This document shows positions 25,738 through 34,294 of a stretch of DNA of 64,000 bases, piece after piece. Position 1 is the stretch's first letter. Each line of letters starts with the position of its first letter. The translations under genes and the position numbers were made by a program. Below the pieces are notes generated by a model that saw only the letters and a program-made list of their open reading frames with translations, was not told the origin of the DNA and did not search any database. Origin of the DNA: Nocardioides bizhenqiangii (GTDB lineage: Bacteria; Actinomycetota; Actinomycetes; Propionibacteriales; Nocardioidaceae); the NCBI RefSeq assembly GCF_034661235.1, contig NZ_CP141059.1, forward strand, positions 620,001 to 684,000. Direction: 5' to 3'.

Positions 25738-26682
25738 ATGGACGAGCGCGGCAGCCGACGAGCGGTCACCCCGATCGTCGCGATCGTCGGACCGACGGCG
25801 GCCGGCAAGACCAGCCTCTCGCTCGACCTCGCCGAGCGACTCGGCGGCGAGGTCGTCAACACCGACGCGATGCAGCTCTACCGCGGCATGGACATCGGTA
25901 CGGCGAAGCTCCCCGTCGCCGACCGTCGTGACATCCCGCACCACCTGCTCGACCTGCTGTCGGTCCGCCAGGCCGCCACGGTCGCAGAATTCCAGGGCTG
26001 GGCGCGCACGGTGATCGGCGACCTGCGGGCAGCGGGGAAGGCGCCGGTGCTGGTGGGCGGGTCGGCGCTCTACACCCGGGCGGTGCTCGACCGGTTCGAG
26101 TTCCCGGGCACCGACCCGGACCTGCGCGCGAAGTGGGAGGCCGAGCTCGCCGTACGCGGCTCCGCCGACCTCCACGCCCTCCTCGCCGAGCGCGACCCAG
26201 AGGCCGCCGGACGGATCCTTCCCGACAACGGCCGCCGGATCGTCCGCGCGCTCGAGGTTATCGAGCTCACGGGCCGGCCGTTCTCGGCGACCCTCCCGCG
26301 CCTGGAGTACGTCGATCCCGCCACCGTGCAGGTCGGCCTCCGGATCGACCGCGAGCTGCTGGAGCAGCGGATCGAGCAGCGGGTGGCGGAGATGTTCGAC
26401 GGCGGGCTGGTCGACGAGGTGCGCCGACTACTCGCCGAGGGCCTCGCCGACGGCCGGACGGCGTCCCGCGCGATCGGCTACCAGCAGGTGATCGCCCACC
26501 TGGCCGGTGATCTCACCCTCGACGAGGCCCGCGCCCGCACGGTGATCGCGACCCGTCAGTTCGCCCGCAGGCAGCTGGCCTGGTGGAAGGACGACCCCCG
26601 GATCACCTGGGTCGAGCACGACGCCCCCGACCGGGTGGAGCAGGCGCTCGCAGCAGTGCGAGCCCTTCCGGTGGTCGAGTAG
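25738..26682 (+). CDS. miaA: tRNA dimethylallyltransferase MiaA
   Basis: A 314-residue enzyme that transfers the dimethylallyl group to A37 of tRNAs reading UNN codons, the step before MiaB. P-loop GPTAAGKTS is at residues 18-26, followed by DAMQLYRGMDIGTAKLP, DIPHHLLDLL, the KAPVLVGGSALY stretch and GLVDEVRRLL...SRAIGYQQ. It has normal family length. The last 12 bases (Val-Val-Glu-stop, GTGGTCGAGTAG) are identical to the start of the dispersed repeat that follows, so the C-terminus and stop codon lie inside a repeat copy. Confidence 0.97.
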   Translation: MDERGSRRAVTPIVAIVGPTAAGKTSLSLDLAERLGGEVVNTDAMQLYRGMDIGTAKLPVADRRDIPHHLLDLLSVRQAATVAEFQGWARTVIGDLRAAGKAPVLVGGSALYTRAVLDRFEFPGTDPDLRAKWEAELAVRGSADLHALLAERDPEAAGRILPDNGRRIVRALEVIELTGRPFSATLPRLEYVDPATVQVGLRIDRELLEQRIEQRVAEMFDGGLVDEVRRLLAEGLADGRTASRAIGYQQVIAHLAGDLTLDEARARTVIATRQFARRQLAWWKDDPRITWVEHDAPDRVEQALAAVRALPVVE

Positions 26683-26843
26683 GCCGAGCGCCCTGGCGCG
26701 AGGCCGTATCGAGACCCCGCGACCGGAACCGGTGGTCGAGTAGCCCGAGCCGCCAGGCGAGGGCGTATCGAGACCCCGCGACCGGAACCGGTGGTCGAGT
26801 AGCCCGAGCCGCCAGGCGAGGGCGTATCGAGACCCCGCGACCG
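26671..26843. repeat. Three tandem copies of a 59-61 bp GTGGTCGAGTAG repeat
   Basis: Units start at 26671, 26732 and 26791. Each runs GTGGTCGAGTAG, a variable GC-rich part, CGTATCGAGACCCCGCGACCGG. Units 2 and 3 are nearly identical. The first supplies the miaA stop codon. With the next entry, this occupies most of the 360-base gap between miaA and the AraC gene. Confidence 0.85.
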
Positions 26844-26861
26844 TGCCTGCTCGCGGTGGGT

Positions 26862-26982
26862 TGGTCGCGTAGCGGCGTCTCGATACGTCGCTCGCTGCGC
26901 TCGCTCCTACTCGACGACCGGAACCGGTGGTCGAGTAGCGGCGTCTCGATACGTCGCTCGACTGCGCTCGCTCCTACTCGAC
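26862..26982. repeat. Two inverted-type copies of the same repeat family
   Basis: Copies at about 26862-26916 and 26928-26982 each run from GGTCG(A/C)GTAG through GCGTCTCGATACGTCGCTCG to CTACTCGAC. They can fold because GTCGAGTAG and CTACTCGAC are complementary. The stretch 26983-27042 holds only the AraC gene's leader. Confidence 0.8.
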
Positions 26983-27042
26983 GAGCGGAGCGGAGCAAGA
27001 ACGGTCAGGCGCACACCAGCCCGTCGGGGTGAGACTGGGTGC

Positions 27043-27972
27043 ATGACCGACACCCCGCGCGACCGGCTGCGCGAGCTGCTCGATGCCGTGCTCGACGAGG
27101 ACAACCGCACCCTCGACGACATGGCGGGCGACGCCTACGCGTCGCCGTACCACTTCAACCGGCTCCTCTCCCGCAACGCCTACGAGGCACCGGTGACGAT
27201 GCGCCGCCGGGTGATGCTCGAACGGGCGGCGTGGCAGATCCGGCAGGGCATGAGCGTCACGGACGCGGCGTGGGAGGCGGGGTACGAGTCGGTCGAGGGC
27301 TTCAGCCGCGCCTTCACCCGGGCGTTCGGGCATCCGCCGAGCGCCCCCGCTGACACCCACTGGCTGCCGGCGAAGAACGGGATCCACTTCCACCCACCGA
27401 TGTCGCTGTGGGTGCACACCACGGAGCAACCGATGAACCCACTGACCGGACAGCTCGTCGAGCACGACCTCGACGACACCCGCCAACTGCTCGAGATCGC
27501 CAAGGGCCTGCCCGACGAGGAGTACCGCAAGGAGCGCTTCCCCGCCCACACCGTGCTCCGCTGGGACGGCGAGGACTCCTCCATCGTCAACGTCCTCGAG
27601 CACCAGGTCTTCACCAAGGAGGTCTGGCTGGCCGCGATCGAGGGCACCGACTTCCCGCAGGAGAGGGCCAACGACCCGGCCACGCTGCTGGAGCGGCACG
27701 ACGCTGCCGCCGCACGCTGGCTCGGCTTCGTCCGTGACACCGAGAGCCGCGGCGCCTGGGACGACCGGCTGATCGACGCGCTCTGCGACCCGCCGGAGAG
27801 CTTCCAGATTGGCAGCGTGGTCGCGCACGTGCTGACCTTCGCGGCGCACCGGCGCCAGCTGGCGCGGCAGATGCTGCGCGGCGCCGGCGTCGACGTCGAC
27901 GACGGCGACCCGATCAACTGGCTCCGCGCCCGCCGCGGGGAGGACCGAGGAGACGGAGCAGACGGAGCATGA
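27043..27972 (+). CDS. AraC-type HTH regulator fused to a DinB-like domain
   Basis: A 309-residue protein. The N-terminal third is an AraC double HTH (LDDMAGDAYASPYHFNRLLS; GMSVTDAAWEAGYESVEGFSRAFTRAFG). Residues about 135-300 resemble a DinB four-helix bundle, with histidines in VLEHQVFTKEVWL and VVAHVLTFAAHRRQ where DinB proteins bind metal. It ends in an ATGA overlap with the reductase gene, so it may regulate its own two-gene unit. The inducer is unknown. Confidence 0.8.
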   Translation: MTDTPRDRLRELLDAVLDEDNRTLDDMAGDAYASPYHFNRLLSRNAYEAPVTMRRRVMLERAAWQIRQGMSVTDAAWEAGYESVEGFSRAFTRAFGHPPSAPADTHWLPAKNGIHFHPPMSLWVHTTEQPMNPLTGQLVEHDLDDTRQLLEIAKGLPDEEYRKERFPAHTVLRWDGEDSSIVNVLEHQVFTKEVWLAAIEGTDFPQERANDPATLLERHDAAAARWLGFVRDTESRGAWDDRLIDALCDPPESFQIGSVVAHVLTFAAHRRQLARQMLRGAGVDVDDGDPINWLRARRGEDRGDGADGA

Positions 27973-28541
27973 CGAAGCTGACCTACTACACCGCCACCAC
28001 CCTCGACGGCTACATCGCCGACCCCGACGACTCGCTCGAGTGGCTGTTCCGGCAGGACCAGGACGAGAAGGGCCCGCTCAACTACGACGAGTTCATCAAG
28101 GACATCGGCGCGATCGTCATGGGCGCGACGACGTACGAATGGGTCCGGGCGAAGCACCCCGACCAGTGGTTCTACTCGATGCCGTCGTGGGTGATGACCC
28201 ATCGCGACCTGAAGCCGCCGGTCATCGAGGGCGTGGACGCCGACGTGCGGTTTGCGTCCGGCAGCGTCCGCGAGGTGTACGACGCGATGGTGGCTGCCGC
28301 GGGTGGCAAGGACCTGTGGGTGGTCGGTGGAGGCGAACTGGTCGGCCAGTTCGCCGACGAGGGGCTGCTCGACGAGGTGATCACCTACATCGCGCCGGTC
28401 ACGCTGGGCGCCGGCCGGCCGATCCTCCCGCGCCGGCTCGACCTGGAGCTCCTCGAAGCCACCCAGAACAAGGCGTTCATCGCCGCCCGCTACCGCTACG
28501 TCGGGCCGCTCACCGAGGACCGTCGACCGGCCGCTGACTGA
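27969..28541 (+). CDS. Dihydrofolate-reductase-family (RibD C-terminal domain) protein
   Basis: A 190-residue RibD-C fold protein: TYYTATTLDGYIADPDDSLEWL at the N-terminus, IGAIVMGATTYEWV, DLWVVGGGELVGQFADEGLLDE and YIAPVTLGAGRPILP. Family members reduce pteridine or pyrimidine compounds with NADPH. Many copies in actinobacteria are stand-alone and uncharacterised. It is translationally coupled to the AraC/DinB regulator. Confidence 0.83.
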   Translation: MTKLTYYTATTLDGYIADPDDSLEWLFRQDQDEKGPLNYDEFIKDIGAIVMGATTYEWVRAKHPDQWFYSMPSWVMTHRDLKPPVIEGVDADVRFASGSVREVYDAMVAAAGGKDLWVVGGGELVGQFADEGLLDEVITYIAPVTLGAGRPILPRRLDLELLEATQNKAFIAARYRYVGPLTEDRRPAAD

Positions 28542-28616
28542 GCCGCGAACGCCCTCGACATCCGGGGCGCCCGGGAGCAAGGTAGGGGCCACGGCTTCGA
28601 TCTCTCGGGAGGATCC

Positions 28617-30455
28617 ATGCTCCGTCGTACCGCCGCGCTGGTTGCTTGCGGCGCCCTCACCACGACCCTGCTCACGTCTCAGGTCGCCGACGGCAGCAGC
28701 CCCGGCGCGACGCAGGTGGCCGTCCAACGGCCCGCGCCGCCGAAGGACCCCGTCGCGGTCGGGCGGGGCGGAGCAGTGAGCTCGGTCGACCCCTACGCCT
28801 CGCGGATCGGACGCGGCGTGCTGGCCCGCGGCGGCAACGCGGTCGACGCGGCGGTCGCGATGGCGGCAGCCCTCGGCGTGACCGAGCCCTACAGCGCAGG
28901 GATCGGCGGGGGCGGCTACTTCGTGTTCTACAACGCGAAGACCGGCCGGGTGACCACCATCGACGGCCGCGAGACCGCACCCGCGGCGATGGAGCCCGAT
29001 GCGTTCATCGACCCCGCGACCGGCGAGCCGTACCCGTTCTCCCCGGACCTGGTCACCAGCGGCGTCTCCGTCGGTGTGCCCGGGACACCGGCGACCTGGG
29101 CGACGGCGCTCCGCCGGTGGGGCACGCTCTCACTGCGGTCGGCGCTCCGGCCCGCCGCCGGGCTGGCCCGCGACGGCTTCGTCGTCGACCGGACCTTCCG
29201 GCTCCAGACCAAGGAGAACGCGGCAAGGTTCCGCACCTTCGAGCCGACGTTCGACCTGTTCCTCGACGACGGCCTGCCGGTGGTCGGCAGCCGGTTCCGC
29301 AACCCCGACCTCGCCCGCACCTACGAGCGACTCGGCAACCAAGGGACCGACTGGTTCTACCGAGGTCGGCTGGCAGCGGAGATCGCGGCAACCGTCCAGG
29401 ACCCGCCGCTGAGCGGCCGGACCGACCTGCCGGCACCGCCGGGAAGCATGACGAGAGCTGACCTCGCTGCGTACGAGGCGCTGCTGCAGGCGCCGACCCG
29501 GGTCGGCTACCGCGGCTACGACGTCTACGGCATGGCGCCGTCGTCTTCCGGCGGGACGACGGTCGGCGAGTCGCTCAACATCCTCGAGCAGTTCGACCTC
29601 GGCGCGATGCGGCGGCGGGACGTGCTCCACCACTACCTGGAGGCGACCGCGCTCGCGTTCGCCGACCGCGGTGCGTACGTCGGCGACCCGGCGTACGTCG
29701 ACGTCCCGACCGAGGAGCTTCTCGACGACACCTTCGCCAGGGAGCGGGCCTGTCTCATCGACCCCGACACCGCCGCCACCAAGCCGGTCCCGCCCGGCGA
29801 CGTGTCGTCGTACGACGGGGTCTGCGCAACGCCGCGTGACGGTGCGACCGATCGCGACACCGAGGGCCGGTCGACGACCCACCTGACGGTGGCCGACCGC
29901 TGGGGCAACGTGGTCGCCTACACGCTGACCATCGAGCAGACCGGGGGTTCGGGGATCGTGGTGCCGGGCCGCGGGTTCATCCTCAACAACGAGCTGACCG
30001 ACTTCTCGACGGTCTACGACCCGGACGACCCCAACCGGATCCAGCCCGGCAAGCGGCCGCGCAGCTCGATGTCGCCGACGATCGTGCTGCGTGAGGGGCG
30101 CCCGGTGCTGGCGCTCGGATCGCCCGGCGGGTCGACCATCATCACCACCGTCCTCCAGGTGCTCGTCAACCGGCTGGACCTCGGCATGACGCTGCCCAAC
30201 GCCGTGGCCGCGCCGCGCGCCTCCCAGCGCAACACTGCCGCCGTGACCGCCGAGCAGGCCTTCATCGACACGTGGGGCCCGGTGCTCGAGGACTACGGGC
30301 ACCAGCTCGTGGTCGCGGGGCCACCCGGCACCAGCCGCGCGGAGATCGGGGCGGTGGCCGCGATCGAGCTCGGCCGGCGGGGGGCGATGACCGCCGTCGC
30401 CGAGCCGACGCGGCGGGGCGGTGGCGCGGCGTACGTCGTCCGCCCTGCCGGATGA
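28617..30455 (+). CDS. ggt: Secreted gamma-glutamyltransferase
   Basis: A 612-residue precursor that hydrolyses or transfers the gamma-glutamyl group of glutathione-like compounds outside the cytoplasm. A signal peptide covers residues 1-26. GRGVLARGGNAVDAAVAMAAALGV begins the large subunit. The autoprocessing nucleophile is Thr420 in ST-T-H-L-T (420-TTH-422), which becomes the N-terminus of the small subunit. RPRSSMSPTIV and LGSPGGSTI are typical active-site loops. The ATG at 28617 has a GGGAGG site. A repeat hairpin follows at 30464. Confidence 0.93.
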   Translation: MLRRTAALVACGALTTTLLTSQVADGSSPGATQVAVQRPAPPKDPVAVGRGGAVSSVDPYASRIGRGVLARGGNAVDAAVAMAAALGVTEPYSAGIGGGGYFVFYNAKTGRVTTIDGRETAPAAMEPDAFIDPATGEPYPFSPDLVTSGVSVGVPGTPATWATALRRWGTLSLRSALRPAAGLARDGFVVDRTFRLQTKENAARFRTFEPTFDLFLDDGLPVVGSRFRNPDLARTYERLGNQGTDWFYRGRLAAEIAATVQDPPLSGRTDLPAPPGSMTRADLAAYEALLQAPTRVGYRGYDVYGMAPSSSGGTTVGESLNILEQFDLGAMRRRDVLHHYLEATALAFADRGAYVGDPAYVDVPTEELLDDTFARERACLIDPDTAATKPVPPGDVSSYDGVCATPRDGATDRDTEGRSTTHLTVADRWGNVVAYTLTIEQTGGSGIVVPGRGFILNNELTDFSTVYDPDDPNRIQPGKRPRSSMSPTIVLREGRPVLALGSPGGSTIITTVLQVLVNRLDLGMTLPNAVAAPRASQRNTAAVTAEQAFIDTWGPVLEDYGHQLVVAGPPGTSRAEIGAVAAIELGRRGAMTAVAEPTRRGGGAAYVVRPAG

Positions 30456-30463
30456 CCACCCCT

Positions 30464-30506
30464 GTGGTCGAGTGCGAGGCCGCCCGCGGCCGAGCCTCGA
30501 AACCAC
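30464..30506. repeat. Dispersed hairpin repeat (GGTTGAGGTGCGAGG family)
   Basis: GTGGTCGAGTGCGAGGCCGC with its complement GCGGCCGAGCCTCGAAACCAC forms a long imperfect hairpin between ggt and the PPOX gene. The same element recurs at 49350 and 58837. Confidence 0.8.
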
Positions 30507-30516
30507 CTACCCTTGA

Positions 30517-31146
30517 GTGGTGACCTGGACCGAGATCTCCTCCGAGGCCGAGCTGACCGCCCTGCTGGGCGAGCCCACTGCTGCTGCGCTCGGGAAGGAG
30601 CGGTCCGCGTTGGCCGACGTGGATCGGGCCTGGTTGGCGGCTTCGCCGTTCTGCGTCGTCGCGACCGCGGACGCCGCCGGCAACCTCGACGTCTCGCCCA
30701 AGGGTGATCCGGCCGGCCTGCTCGCCCACGTCGTCGATGACACGACGATCGCGATCGCCGAGCGGCCCGGCAACCGCCGTGCCGACGGCTACCGCAACAT
30801 CCTCAGCAACCCGCACGTCGGCCTGAGCTTCCTCATTCCCGGCCGCGGCGACACGCTCCGGATCAACGGCCGCGCCCGGCTGGTCAGCGACGCCCCGTTC
30901 TTCGACGCGATGGTCGTGAAGGGTCACCGGCCGCTGCTCGCGGTGGTCGTCGAGATCGACACCGTCTTCTTCCACTGCGCGAAGGCGTTCCTGCGCTCGC
31001 AGCTCTGGGACCCGGAGACCTGGGATCCCGACGGCGTCGTCCCGCGCCGCGCCGTGATCTCGCACCGGATGGAGAAGAAGGACAAGAGCGTCGCCGAGCT
31101 CGACGCCTACTACGGCGAGAGCTATCTCAAGGGGCTGTACGGATAG
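30517..31146 (+). CDS. PPOX-class FMN-dependent flavoprotein (pyridoxamine-oxidase-like)
   Basis: A 209-residue split-barrel flavoprotein: FCVVATADAAGNLDVSPKGDPAGL is the FMN/substrate strand region, with NILSNPHVGLSFLIPGRGDTLRINGRARLV and the C-terminal WDPDGVVPRR. It fits the MSMEG_1061 / DR_2398 type of probable FMN enzymes. Starts at GTG 30517 or GTG 30520 are equally possible. The dapF start follows two bases after its stop, so the pair is co-transcribed. The substrate is unknown. Confidence 0.82.
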   Translation: MVTWTEISSEAELTALLGEPTAAALGKERSALADVDRAWLAASPFCVVATADAAGNLDVSPKGDPAGLLAHVVDDTTIAIAERPGNRRADGYRNILSNPHVGLSFLIPGRGDTLRINGRARLVSDAPFFDAMVVKGHRPLLAVVVEIDTVFFHCAKAFLRSQLWDPETWDPDGVVPRRAVISHRMEKKDKSVAELDAYYGESYLKGLYG

Positions 31147-31148
31147 CA

Positions 31149-31994
31149 ATGGACAGCTATCCCTTCCTCAAGGGGCACGGCACCGAGAACGACTTCGTGC
31201 TGCTGCCCGACCACGACGGCACCGTGCACGGCGAGCTCGGCGCGGAGCGGGTGCGCGCGCTGTGCGACCGGCGGGCCGGCATCGGCGGTGACGGCGTGCT
31301 GCGCGTGATCCGCACCGAGCAGATCGACGCGGGCCGGGGCCAGCCCGCCGAGTGGTTCATGGACTACCGCAACGCCGACGGGTCGCTGTCGGAGATGTGC
31401 GGCAACGGCATCCGGCTCTTCGGGCGCCACCTCGCCCTGGACGGTCTGGTCGACCCGGCCCAGCCGGTGCCGATCGGCACCCGCGACGGCATCAAGACGC
31501 TCACCTTCGCCGGCGGCCGCGCCGACGGCGAGATCACCGTCGACATGGGTACGCCGAAGGTGCTCGAGGAAACCGAGGTCTCCGTCGTCGTGGCCGGCGT
31601 GGAGCGCCGCTGGCCGGCGCTGCACGTCGACATGGGCAACCCGCACGCCGTTGCCTGGGTCGACGACCTCTCCGACGTCGGGCCGCTCCACGACGCACCC
31701 GTCCACGACGATGCGGTCTATCCCGACGGCGTCAACGTGGAGTTCGTCGTACGGCGCGGGCCGGCCCACGTCGCGATGCGCGTCCACGAGCGCGGCTCCG
31801 GCGAGACCCGTTCCTGCGGCACCGGAGCGTGCGCGGTGATGGTCGCGGCGGCCTTCGCCGACGACGCGGCACGCGACACCGACTACCGCATCGACCTCCC
31901 CGGCGGCTCCCTGCGGGTCAGCTGGACCGCCGACGACCGGGTCCTGATGACCGGCCCCGCCGTCCTCGTCGCCCGCGGCAGCACCGACCTGTAG
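31149..31994 (+). CDS. dapF: Diaminopimelate epimerase DapF
   Basis: A 281-residue enzyme that converts LL- to meso-diaminopimelate for lysine and peptidoglycan synthesis. The two catalytic cysteines are C84 in EMCGNGIR and C223 in RSCGTGACAV. KGHGTENDF at residues 8-16 and VDMGNPHAV match the family. It follows miaA in the conserved actinobacterial order, with a five-gene insertion between. Length and motifs are complete. Confidence 0.96.
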   Translation: MDSYPFLKGHGTENDFVLLPDHDGTVHGELGAERVRALCDRRAGIGGDGVLRVIRTEQIDAGRGQPAEWFMDYRNADGSLSEMCGNGIRLFGRHLALDGLVDPAQPVPIGTRDGIKTLTFAGGRADGEITVDMGTPKVLEETEVSVVVAGVERRWPALHVDMGNPHAVAWVDDLSDVGPLHDAPVHDDAVYPDGVNVEFVVRRGPAHVAMRVHERGSGETRSCGTGACAVMVAAAFADDAARDTDYRIDLPGGSLRVSWTADDRVLMTGPAVLVARGSTDL

Positions 31995-32120
31995 CCGAGA
32001 GCTAGGGACCTTGGTCCTGCCGGATTCCCGAGACGGTTCTCACACGTCCATGGGATTATCGGAAGCGGCACCGAGGGTGCTGGCGCGTCCGGACCACGGG
32101 CGGTCAAAGGGGGAAGCGGC

Positions 32121-34265
32121 ATGGATGCCGAGAGGAATGCAGGCGGGGCGTACGTCGCTCTCGGCGGTGGCCTCGCGATCATCGCGCTGTTCGGCGTGCT
32201 CATGGGCAGCACCGCCGGCACGGTCGTCTACCTGCTCGGCGGGGCGTACGGGACGACGTTGTCGATCGTGGGGGCCCGGCGGATGCCTCCGGCGCGCCGA
32301 CACATCTGGTGGGCGTTCGCCGTCGCACAGATGATGTGCCTGCTCGGAGACTCCCTCTTCTCGCTCTACGAGGACGTCCTGCACATCGATCCCTTCCCCT
32401 CGATCGCAGACCTCGCCTATCTGGCTCAGTACCCGGCGCTCGCGCTCGGCATGTTGTGGCTGATCCGGAAGCGCCGACGAGGACGTGACCGAGCGGCGTT
32501 CCTCGACGCCGCCATCCTCACCACCGGGCTGACGGTCGTCGGGACCGTCTTCCTCGTCACGCCGGCGGCCGCCCTGGGAGGGACGACCCGGCTGAGCCAG
32601 TTCGTCGCCGCGGCGTACCCCGCCGGTGACCTGCTGGTCCTGGCGCTGGCGGTTGGCATGCTCACGGCAGGCATTGCGCGTAACGGCGCCCTCTGGACGC
32701 TGGTCGTGGCGATGGCAGCGCTGCTGGTCGCCGATGTCGTCTATGTAGCGAGCGTCGTCAACGAATCGGCCTATCCCAGCTGGATCGACTTCGGCTACCT
32801 GATCTCCTACATGGCGCTGGGCTTCGCTGCTCTCCACCCGTCCGCCGACCTGCTCTCCGAACCGGGACCCGACCGGCCGTCGCAGGTCACCGTGCTGCGG
32901 CTGGCCATGCTCGGCGGCGCGCTCATGATGGCGCCGCTCACCAGCCACGTCGCCCACCTGACCGGCGTCAGCCACGGCAAGTGGGTGGTCTTCGTCGGTG
33001 GCTGCGTCGCTGCGTTGCTCGTGGTGCTCCGTCTCGGGGACCTGGTGCAGGACCTCCAGCGCAAGGCGATCCAGCTGGCCGCCCTCGCCCGGCGGGACAG
33101 CCTCACCGGCGTGCCCAACCGTCGTACCTGGGACCACGAGCTGTCCCGTGCCTGCGCCATCGCGCGCGAGGAGGGAACGCCGTTGACGGTGGCCGTTCTC
33201 GACATGGACAACTTCAAGCGGTTCAACGACACCTTCGGTCACCTGAAGGGCGACCTGGTCCTGAAGGAGACGGCGGCGGCGTGGTCCTCGATCCTCCAGG
33301 GCCGGGGTGTCCTGGCGCGGTTCGGGGGCGAGGAGTTCACGGCGCTCATCCCGAACGTCGCGGCGCACGACTCGACGGCGGTGCTCGAGGAGCTGCGGCG
33401 AGCGGTGTCGCACGGTCAGACCTGCTCGATCGGCGCGGCCACCTGGGACGGCGTCGAGACCCCGGGGGGCCTCGTGTCCCGCGCCGACCAGGCGCTCTAC
33501 CACGCCAAGCGCTCGGGCCGGGACCGGATCGCGATGGCAGAGGGACAGTCGGCCGCGGTCGTCGCCCAGATCGATCTCGCCGACCCGGCACTGCCCTCGC
33601 TGCGTTCGGTCTACCAACCCATCGTGGACCTGCGGTCGGGGGAGATGGTGGGGCGTGAGGCACTCAGCCGGTTCGCCGGCCAGGAAGCGGGCGAGGTCTT
33701 CGCCCGCGCCGCTCGCGACGGCACCGGGAGCTGGTTGGAGACGGCGGCGATCCGGTCCGCTCTTGCCGGCTGGGACGGTGAGGGGTTGCTGGCTCTGAAC
33801 GTCAGCCCGCACGCCTTGCTGAAGCCGCACGTGCGCGACGCGTTGCCTCCGGACCTCGACGGGATCGTCATCGAGATCACCGAGGCCGACCTCGACACCT
33901 ACACGACCGAGGTGATGCTCGTGATCGACGAACTGAGGGCCGCCGGCGCGCTGATCGCGATCGACGACTTCGGGGTCGGCTTCTCCAACATCCACCGGGT
34001 CGTCACCATCCGCCCCGACATCGTCAAGCTGGACATGTCGCTGATCCGCGGCATCGACGCGGACTCGGGGCGGCAGGCCGTGATCGCCGGCGCGATGGTC
34101 TTCGCCACGCAGACGAAGTCGCAGGTCGTCGCCGAAGGCATCGAGACCCCCGCGGAGCTGGACTGCCTCATCCGCCTCGGCGTCCGGTTCGGCCAGGGCT
34201 ACCTGCTCGGCATGCCGGAGCCGCTCCTCATCACCCCGCAGCAGGCAGATCCCGCCATCCGGTAG
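32121..34265 (+). CDS. Membrane diguanylate cyclase/phosphodiesterase (GGDEF-EAL)
   Basis: A 714-residue c-di-GMP protein. Residues 11-305 contain about nine membrane helices. GGDEF domain is about 320-475, with GGEEF intact at 402-406. EAL domain is about 495-714, with E513 of EAL, N560, E585, D615-D616 of DDFG, K636 and E672 all in place. The inhibitory RxxD site upstream of GGEEF is missing (Gln/Gly instead). Both activities therefore look possible. AAAGGGGG precedes the ATG. A 126-base leader separates it from dapF; nothing else was seen in it. Confidence 0.9.
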   Translation: MDAERNAGGAYVALGGGLAIIALFGVLMGSTAGTVVYLLGGAYGTTLSIVGARRMPPARRHIWWAFAVAQMMCLLGDSLFSLYEDVLHIDPFPSIADLAYLAQYPALALGMLWLIRKRRRGRDRAAFLDAAILTTGLTVVGTVFLVTPAAALGGTTRLSQFVAAAYPAGDLLVLALAVGMLTAGIARNGALWTLVVAMAALLVADVVYVASVVNESAYPSWIDFGYLISYMALGFAALHPSADLLSEPGPDRPSQVTVLRLAMLGGALMMAPLTSHVAHLTGVSHGKWVVFVGGCVAALLVVLRLGDLVQDLQRKAIQLAALARRDSLTGVPNRRTWDHELSRACAIAREEGTPLTVAVLDMDNFKRFNDTFGHLKGDLVLKETAAAWSSILQGRGVLARFGGEEFTALIPNVAAHDSTAVLEELRRAVSHGQTCSIGAATWDGVETPGGLVSRADQALYHAKRSGRDRIAMAEGQSAAVVAQIDLADPALPSLRSVYQPIVDLRSGEMVGREALSRFAGQEAGEVFARAARDGTGSWLETAAIRSALAGWDGEGLLALNVSPHALLKPHVRDALPPDLDGIVIEITEADLDTYTTEVMLVIDELRAAGALIAIDDFGVGFSNIHRVVTIRPDIVKLDMSLIRGIDADSGRQAVIAGAMVFATQTKSQVVAEGIETPAELDCLIRLGVRFGQGYLLGMPEPLLITPQQADPAIR

Positions 34266-34294
34266 CGGAATCTGTTCTCGATACAGTCCGCGCC

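Noticed and set aside
26671-26982. Possible CRISPR array
   Set aside because: Copies abut without unique spacers, subtypes are palindromic, there are only five, and no cas gene is in the window.
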